Assembly: GCA_013215525.1 (NCBI GenBank)
Contig: JABSQY010000070.1
Span: 1 to 9,291 of the forward strand
Reading direction: 5' to 3'
DNA from: Nanoarchaeales archaeon
GTDB lineage: Archaea; Nanobdellota; Nanobdellia; Woesearchaeales; UBA583
Length of the DNA stretch: 9,291 bases
Part shown: piece after piece, positions 5,852-9,291 of the stretch
Position numbering within the stretch: the stretch's first letter is position 1
Layout: every line of letters starts with the position of its first letter
Translations under genes and position numbers: made by a program
The notes under the pieces: generated by a model
Seen by the model: only the letters and a program-made list of their open reading frames with translations
Databases searched by the model: none
What the model was told of the DNA's origin: nothing

Positions 5852-5974
5852 TTATTCAACTAAAACTTCTTCACCAGTTAATCCACCAGCGTTCAGCCTG
5901 CTAGCAACACCAAAAGCTACAACACCACAATTATAAAGTGAATACAGAGTTCTCTTCAACCGCAAAATTATCTA
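5852..5974 (-). pseudogene. Decayed S-layer gene 3' end, remnant 1
   Basis: Reads backward from stop TAA (5852-5854) as EVLVE, GGLTGE and further residues like the paralogue ending at 9112. It then loses 2 nt against that copy, shifting frame, and stops matching at about 5974. It covers only about 40 codons of the S-layer C-terminus. Directly upstream are a twin-hairpin element and the fic gene, so the S-layer body is missing and fic occupies its place. Confidence 0.75.
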
Positions 5975-6029
5975 AAACTTTGTGTAAGTAAAATCTCACA
6001 AAGGTTTAGAAATCTTTGATTTCTTGATA
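5975..6029. repeat. Twin-hairpin element E8
   Basis: Stems CTTTGTG (5978-5984) with CACAAAG (5997-6003), and AGAAATC (6008-6014) with GATTTCT (6018-6024). It sits exactly where the R1/R2 match ends, between the S-layer remnant and fic. Only AT-rich spacer follows to 6092. Confidence 0.7.
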
Positions 6030-6092
6030 AACTGAAATTACAATAAATATAAAATAAAAAAATTACAGAAACTTACAGCAAACATACATAAA

Positions 6093-6920
6093 TTATTTTA
6101 AACAATTAATAAATAAATTATAAAAAGGAAGTGAATTAGAATAATTAATTTCATAAAAGTTAATTCCAATCTCTAAAGATTTGTAATAATCATTTTTATT
6201 TTTAAAAATATAATTCTCAAAAGGTATCTTCCAAACTAAATCATATAAATCATTAAACTCAACAAGCCTTACAAAAGCAGATTTCAAAAACCATTTTTGT
6301 AATAATCTTGAAATTCTACCATTTCCATCCCTAAATGGATGAATATTAATAAAAATTAAATGAATCAAAATTGAATAATAAAAAACTTCACAAATAGTTA
6401 ATTTTCCATTTGAAATATCACTCAGCACAGTATCAATATCATCAAAAAACTCGCGCATTATAGATTTAACATATTTAGTTTCAATAGCAACATATCTTAA
6501 ACCCTCTTCACCATAAATAGCCTCATTTTCCCCAACACGATACTTTCCTTTTTCAGCATCAGAAATATTTAAATCAGAAGACATAATAAAATGAGACTTT
6601 AATAAATTTTTTTCAGTTAATTCATTATTTTTTGCAAATTCATAAGATTTAATTAAATCTTCAATTTCCAAAAATGATTTATCTTTTTTTAAATTAGGTA
6701 ATTTAGAATTTTTAATTCTCATAAAAGAATTAATATCTAAAGGATTTCCCTCTATTTGAGATGAAAAAGTAGAAGATACTCCAAAAGCATAATTTAAATC
6801 AATATTATCAAATTTTAAAAATAATTCTTTTAAATTATTTGGACAAATTTTTAAAAAATCAACTATTAAAGGTTTATCTTTTAATCCAATAGTATTTTCA
6901 TTATACTCTTTGATATACAT
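6093..6920 (-). CDS. Fic-family protein (probable AMP-transferase) with inhibitory motif
   Basis: A 275-aa protein with the full Fic core motif HPFRDGNGRISR (194-205): catalytic His194, Asp198, the anion-binding GNG and both Arg. A flap-like segment KGKYRVGENEAIYG (124-137) precedes it, as in Fic/DOC proteins that dock target peptides. An N-terminal SSQIEG (53-58) fits the (S/T)xxxE(G/N) inhibitory motif, with Glu57 expected to block ATP binding. This is the class II arrangement, with the inhibitor in the same chain, which explains why no separate antitoxin gene is seen. Family members mostly AMPylate proteins on Ser, Thr or Tyr; the target here is unknown. It is a single-gene cassette with a TATA box 25 nt upstream and an S-layer 3' remnant downstream. 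It is intact, cytosolic, and without signal or membrane segments. Confidence 0.88.
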   Translation of the reverse strand: MYIKEYNENTIGLKDKPLIVDFLKICPNNLKELFLKFDNIDLNYAFGVSSTFSSQIEGNPLDINSFMRIKNSKLPNLKKDKSFLEIEDLIKSYEFAKNNELTEKNLLKSHFIMSSDLNISDAEKGKYRVGENEAIYGEEGLRYVAIETKYVKSIMREFFDDIDTVLSDISNGKLTICEVFYYSILIHLIFINIHPFRDGNGRISRLLQKWFLKSAFVRLVEFNDLYDLVWKIPFENYIFKNKNDYYKSLEIGINFYEINYSNSLPFYNLFINCLK

Positions 6921-6941
6921 AATAAAATTAATAATTCAAAT

Positions 6942-6958
6942 ATTATAAACTTTTGTAA
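6942..6958 (-). promoter_or_regulatory. Shared cassette promoter, fic copy
   Basis: Minus-strand GTTACAAAAGTTTATAAT, an A-rich BRE-like part plus TATA box about 25 nt before the fic ATG. The same motif precedes the cassettes starting at 7711 and 8758. Confidence 0.6.
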
Positions 6959-6959
6959 C

Positions 6960-7250
6960 ACAAACACACAGAAAAACTACACAAAGCAACACACAGCCAG
7001 AACAAACAGCACAGCACAAAGCAACAACACAACCAGAACAAAACTTTGTGAAACTCTTCGATTTCACAACGGCTTAGAAATTTTCCAAATTTCTTGATTA
7101 CAAAAAACATATTTGAAAAATAGACAAAGCAACAACACAACTAGAACAAACCTACAACAAACCTACAAAAAACATATTTGAAGAAAACAAAGCAACACAG
7201 AACAAAAGCAACACACAGCAAGATCAAACAACAAACATAGCAAAACTACA
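6960..7250. repeat. A/C-rich intergenic repeat block III
   Basis: Several units starting ACAAAGCAACA (about 6979, 7016, 7124, 7190), some with CATATTTGAAGAAAAC joins. A 75-bp part (about 7124-7200) is nearly identical to 7768-7848. Twin-hairpin element E9 lies inside. No gene is supported: the open frame across 6943-7140 is a Cys/Phe/Leu-rich translation of the repeat. Confidence 0.7.
7044..7097. repeat. Twin-hairpin element E9
   Basis: Stems TTGTGAAA (7046-7053) with TTTCACAA (7062-7069), and AGAAATTT (7076-7083) with AAATTTCT (7087-7094), joined by CGGCTT as in E7. It interrupts repeat block III. Confidence 0.75.
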
Positions 7251-7286
7251 AGAAAGAAAAAAATAAGTAAGAAATAAGTATAAGTA
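7249..7286 (-). terminator. T-rich terminator-like tract, copy b
   Basis: Minus-strand pyrimidine-rich stretch right after the toxin stop, nearly the same as 4226-4265 and the tracts in R1, R2 and R3. Confidence 0.5.
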
Positions 7287-7559
7287 TTAAAAATCACGTC
7301 TTGAATCAAGAACTCTTAAAATAATTACCTCATTTTCTAAAATTTGATAATAAACATTAAAATGTTTTTTATATACTAATTTTTTAGAATTATCATCAAA
7401 ATCAGAACCAAGATTTGGAAATAAAATTAAATCATCTAAATATTCAACTAATTCAACTACAAAATCAAGACCAGAATAATTTGAATTTAAAGAAATATAT
7501 ATTTTTAATGTGTCTAAATCAAATTGAGATAATTTAGAATAAGTAATTTTTTGAATCAT
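7287..7559 (-). CDS. ParE/RelE-family toxin (intact copy)
   Basis: A 90-aa protein of normal ParE length. The N-terminal helices (MIQKITYSKLSQFDLDTLKI, then the 30s-40s helix LDFVVELVEYLDDLILFP) and the C-terminal strands KKHFNVYYQILENEVIILRV (64-83) end in LDSRRDF. The ending LRVLDSRRD is the ParE-like signature strand-helix. Such toxins inhibit gyrase or cleave mRNA; which applies cannot be told here. The ATG overlaps the antitoxin stop by 4 bp (ATGA), so translation is coupled. It is clearly a relative of the broken toxin at 4266-4585, with an identical ending but a quite different body. Transcription probably ends in the T-rich tract directly behind the stop. Confidence 0.8.
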   Translation of the reverse strand: MIQKITYSKLSQFDLDTLKIYISLNSNYSGLDFVVELVEYLDDLILFPNLGSDFDDNSKKLVYKKHFNVYYQILENEVIILRVLDSRRDF

Positions 7560-7711
7560 CTGTTCAGATACTCTAAAACTTCAGATTTTGATAATAAGTC
7601 ACCATTCAAAACCTCTAATTTTGCTTTTGAAACTAAAATTAATTCTTTAACAGTTTGAGAATGTTCCTCAAGTTCATTAATTGATAAATCGTGAATGTTT
7701 ACTGTTTCCAT
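7556..7711 (-). CDS. Small antitoxin of the ParE module (copy 2)
   Basis: A 51-aa protein starting METVNIHDLSINELEEHSQ, identical in these 19 residues to antitoxin copy 1 and nearly so at the DNA level through the start codon. The second half (KELILVSKAKLEVLNGDLLS, then KSEVLEYLNR) diverges, as expected for a toxin-specific tail. The start at 7711 is fixed by the shared promoter about 25 nt upstream and by the match to copy 1; a longer frame reaches into the A/C-rich repeat and is not credible. It should neutralise the ParE-like toxin that overlaps its stop. No named family is recognised. Confidence 0.78.
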   Translation of the reverse strand: METVNIHDLSINELEEHSQTVKELILVSKAKLEVLNGDLLSKSEVLEYLNR

Positions 7712-7730
7712 AATAAAAATAAGAATCAAT

Positions 7731-7750
7731 ATTATATAAACTTTTGTAAC
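7731..7750 (-). promoter_or_regulatory. Shared cassette promoter, ParE module copy 2
   Basis: Minus-strand GTTACAAAAGTTTATATAAT, about 25 nt before the ATG at 7711. It predicts a leaderless mRNA. Confidence 0.62.
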
Positions 7751-7890
7751 ACAACAACAAACACAGCACAAAGCAACAACACAACTAGAACAAACCTACA
7801 ACAAACCTACAAAAAACATATTTGAAGAAAACAAAACAAAGCAACACAGCCAGAGCAAACACAACTAGAAAAAACAACAAACATAGCAAA
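7751..7890. repeat. A/C-rich intergenic repeat block IV
   Basis: Units starting ACAAAGCAACA at about 7768 and 7835, with CATATTTGAAGAAAAC between. Part 7768-7848 repeats 7124-7200, and 7831-7890 is the left part of direct repeat R2. Confidence 0.7.
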
Positions 7891-7956
7891 ACTACAAGAA
7901 AGAAAAAGATAAGTAAGAAATAAGTATAAGTAATAGTATTATATGTATGAATTTGT

Positions 7957-8031
7957 GTTGGTCAAGATATCATCAAAAATTGTAATCGTAAAGATTACAA
8001 TTTCTTAAAATTTTCTGTAGAGCTTGACAAC
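7957..8031 (-). terminator. S-layer-type 3' UTR hairpin in R2
   Basis: An 11-bp stem AAATTGTAATC/GATTACAATTT (7977-7987, 7993-8003) inside GTCAAG/CTTGAC, as in R1. Confidence 0.6.
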
Positions 8032-8080
8032 TTACTACAAATTAAAAAAAAAGTTTATTTGATTAAATTTAATTAAAAAT

Positions 8081-8203
8081 TTATTCAACTAAAACTTACG
8101 CGCCACATAAACCACCAGCGTTCAGCCTGCTAGCAACACCAAAAGTTACAACACCACAACCATAAAGCAAACACAGAGTTCTCTTCAACCGCAAAATTAT
8201 CTA
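8081..8203 (-). pseudogene. Decayed S-layer gene 3' end, remnant 2
   Basis: Ends with VLVE-stop (TAA at 8081-8083) like the paralogue at 9112, but has an in-frame stop (8096-8098) five codons earlier and the same upstream decay as remnant 1. It lies 47 bp downstream of the doc-type toxin stop, taking the place of that gene's 3' region and probably supplying its terminator. Confidence 0.72.
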
Positions 8204-8250
8204 GATGACACCAAATAATAAGAAATAAAGTATAAAAATAAATATTATAA

Positions 8251-8634
8251 TTAATTTATAATTTGATTAAAATAATCAGTCAATGAATGAGAATCATAAT
8301 CTCCTTTAGCAATTGAGATAATCATTTTTTCAATTTCTAAATCACCAATTAATAAATTAGATTTATAAAAATCTAAAAACAATAAAAATACAATTGAACC
8401 AGTACGTTTGTTTCCTTCAATAAAACAATGATCATTAACTAAAGCAATAATAATTTTTGCAAATAGATACATATTTTTTTGAGAATAAGGATTTGAAATA
8501 AATTCATCTAAAGTAAATTTTAAAGAACTAGAATTTGATAAACCAGAAGGTTCATTAGTCATTTTAACAATAGAAGAATTAATTGAACAAATTTGTTCGA
8601 AGTCTAGAAATTCTCTATCAATTACTTTTATCAT
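8251..8634 (-). CDS. doc: Doc-family toxin (Fic fold, probable kinase of EF-Tu type target)
   Basis: A 127-aa protein, about the length of phage P1 Doc (126 aa). It has the core motif HCFIEGNKRTG (69-79), matching the Doc form HxFxxxNKRT with catalytic His69 and the NKRT anion site. N-terminal residues REFLDFEQICSIN and a central helix (YLFAKIIIALVND) fit the all-helical fold. Doc phosphorylates the elongation factor EF-Tu and stalls translation; in an archaeon the target would be the EF-1A counterpart, which is an inference. The start at 8634 is chosen because the longer frame (to 8688) lies inside the antitoxin and adds a hydrophobic tail not found in Doc. It overlaps the antitoxin by 17 bp. 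An S-layer 3' remnant follows. Confidence 0.85.
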   Translation of the reverse strand: MIKVIDREFLDFEQICSINSSIVKMTNEPSGLSNSSSLKFTLDEFISNPYSQKNMYLFAKIIIALVNDHCFIEGNKRTGSIVFLLFLDFYKSNLLIGDLEIEKMIISIAKGDYDSHSLTDYFNQIIN

Positions 8635-8758
8635 ATTTATATAAATTCTCAAGTAATTTACTATGTTTTTTAATAATATTATCAGCATTTTCTAAAATCT
8701 TTCCAGATTTTAAATCATCAGATATTTTTTTATGTGAGATTTTATTTAAATTAACCAT
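8618..8758 (-). CDS. Small antitoxin of the Doc module (Phd-like position)
   Basis: A 46-aa Lys-rich protein (MVNLNKISHKKISDDLKSGK, then ILENADNIIKKHSKLLENLY), short for Phd (about 73 aa) and without a recognisable Phd DNA-binding N-terminus. It overlaps the Doc-type toxin by 17 bp in the antitoxin-first order. The ATG at 8758 lies about 25 nt after the shared TATA box; the longer frame runs into repeat sequence and is rejected. The Lys-rich C-terminal helix could be the part that plugs the Doc cleft. Assignment rests on position. Confidence 0.65.
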   Translation of the reverse strand: MVNLNKISHKKISDDLKSGKILENADNIIKKHSKLLENLYKYDKSN

Positions 8759-8778
8759 AATATAACTAATAATCAAGA

Positions 8779-8796
8779 TTATATAAACTTTTGTAA
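8779..8796 (-). promoter_or_regulatory. Shared cassette promoter, Doc module
   Basis: Minus-strand GTTACAAAAGTTTATATAAT, about 25 nt before the ATG at 8758; same motif as at 7731-7750 and 6942-6958. Confidence 0.62.
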
Positions 8797-8937
8797 CAGC
8801 ACAAAGCAACACACAACTAGAACAAAACTACAACAAACATATTTGAAGAAAACAAAGCAACAACACAACTAGAACAAAGCAACAACACAACCAGAACAAA
8901 ACGACAACAAACATATTTGAAGATAGAAAAATTACAA
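8797..8937. repeat. A/C-rich intergenic repeat block V
   Basis: Units starting ACAAAGCAACA at about 8802, 8853 and 8877, with ACAACAAACATATTTGAAGA joins. No gene is seen. Confidence 0.7.
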
Positions 8938-9111
8938 CAAAAGAAAAAGATAAGTAAGAAATAAGTGTATGTACTAGTATTGTAGTATTTGTGTTGGTCA
9001 AGATATCATCAAAAATTGTAATCGTAAGATTACAATTTCTTAAAATTTTCTGTAGAGCTTGACAACCTACAAATTAAAAAAAAGTTTATTTGATTAAATT
9101 TAATTAAAAAT
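8938..9111 (-). terminator. 3' UTR and terminator region of the right-hand S-layer gene (repeat R3)
   Basis: Third copy of the S-layer 3' UTR in R1/R2: the T-rich tract (8937-8968), hairpin AAATTGTAATC/GATTACAATTT (9013-9023, 9028-9038) with a GTAA loop, and GTTGTCAAG on the minus strand (9058-9066). Here it follows an undamaged S-layer gene, so this is likely the parental form. Confidence 0.65.
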
Positions 9112-9291
9112 TTATTCAACTAAAACTTCTTCACCAGTTAATCCACCAGCGTTTAATTTGTTAGCAGCAGCAACAGTTCCAGCAGCGTCGTATCCGTAAA
9201 CTAATACAGAGTTCTCTTCAGCAAAGAATCTAATTACAGCTTCTCCTTCTGAAACACCAACAACTCCTTCACCAAGTAAAGATGCAGCAAC
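9112..9291 (-). CDS. S-layer protein paralogue, C-terminal end only
   Basis: The last 59 codons of a gene that begins beyond the window. Reading to the stop (9112-9114) gives VAASLLGEGVVGVSEGEAV, IRFFAEENSVLVYGYDAAG, TVAAANKLNAGGLTGEEVLV and a final E. This aligns with the end of the 923-aa S-layer protein (EGEAVVRYF, VLVYGWDAAGTVAAANKLN) but ends EEVLVE, not SSVDVQ. It is therefore a second S-layer or S-layer-like protein. GC is higher than in the neighbouring toxin genes, as expected for an abundant protein. Remnants 1 and 2 derive from this type of end, not from the 1203-3974 gene. Confidence 0.85.
   Translation of the reverse strand, partial: VAASLLGEGVVGVSEGEAVIRFFAEENSVLVYGYDAAGTVAAANKLNAGGLTGEEVLVE

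Larger units (their letters stand above)
5603..5974. repeat. Direct repeat R1: A/C-rich unit, S-layer 3' UTR and decayed S-layer 3' end
   Basis: Matches 7831-8203 over its whole length with few differences in 5641-5850, so it is a recent duplication. From low to high coordinates it holds an A/C-rich unit (5603-5660), the T-rich terminator-like tract (5661-5700), a long hairpin, and a decayed S-layer C-terminus (5852-5974). R1 and R2 bound a 2.2-kb segment holding fic and the intact ParE module. Confidence 0.85.
7831..8203. repeat. Direct repeat R2
   Basis: Second copy of R1 (5603-5974), offset about 2.23 kb: the A/C-rich unit, T-rich tract (7891-7930), hairpin (7957-8031) and decayed S-layer end. 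Both share the same decay marks, for example GTTCAGCCTGCTAGCAACAC where the intact gene has GTTTAATTTGTTAGCAGCAG. One remnant was therefore copied from the other. Confidence 0.85.

Noticed and set aside
7044..7097. Insertion sequence or transposase-bearing element
   Set aside because: The hairpin elements are about 50 bp, carry no coding sequence and show no clear target duplications, so they are listed as small repeats only.
6943..7140. Minus-strand 65-codon Cys/Phe/Leu-rich frame
   Set aside because: It is a translation of the A/C-rich repeat block and hairpin E9. The same Cys-rich string appears wherever the repeat is read and has no start context.
8583..8765. Plus-strand 60-codon frame opposite the Doc module
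   Set aside because: It lies opposite two well-supported overlapping genes and has no recognisable content.
4781..8937. CRISPR array formed by the A/C-rich repeats
   Set aside because: Unit length and spacing vary, repeats are imperfect and not partly palindromic, the spacers are themselves repeats, and no cas gene is present.

Overview
The window looks like part of a very AT-rich archaeal genome. The best guess is a DPANN lineage of the Woesearchaeota/Pacearchaeota/Nanoarchaeota type; this is inferred from gene content, not from a marker gene. The support is a Methanococcus-type S-layer protein, a tRNA without an encoded CCA end, TATA-like boxes about 25 nt before start codons (implying leaderless mRNAs), and no clear Shine-Dalgarno sites. 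All supported genes lie on the minus strand.

Left end (1-1202): the first 31 codons of a lipoprotein gene, then a rearranged tRNA-Leu(CAA) locus. One intact tRNA (525-605) is flanked downstream by a degenerate 3' copy with its trailer, and upstream by three tandem truncated 5' copies. The truncated copies are interrupted by small double-stem-loop elements; the intact tRNA is not.

1203-3974: a complete 923-aa S-layer protein gene. Its middle carries a domain that resembles bacterial/phage structural-protein domains. The C-terminus of a second S-layer gene lies at 9112-9291 and runs off the window.

4226-8950: a toxin island between the two S-layer genes. On the minus strand, from high to low coordinates, it holds a small antitoxin plus Doc-type toxin, an antitoxin plus ParE/RelE toxin, a solitary Fic protein, a winged-helix-like antitoxin plus RelE-like toxin, and a second antitoxin plus ParE module. 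The last toxin is broken by a 50-bp double-hairpin insertion. Two decayed S-layer 3' ends, each still with its 3' UTR, lie directly downstream of doc and fic. They belong to a ~370-bp direct repeat (5603-5974 and 7831-8203) whose 3'-UTR part also follows the real S-layer gene at the right end. A/C-rich repeat blocks, a shared TATA-box motif and a shared T-rich terminator-like tract separate the cassettes.

Together the layout suggests toxin cassettes assembled, shuffled and duplicated on recycled S-layer 3' ends. A dispersed family of roughly ten twin-hairpin elements decorates decayed or dispensable copies. The toxin activities and the assembly mechanism are inferences from family resemblance and repeat geometry.
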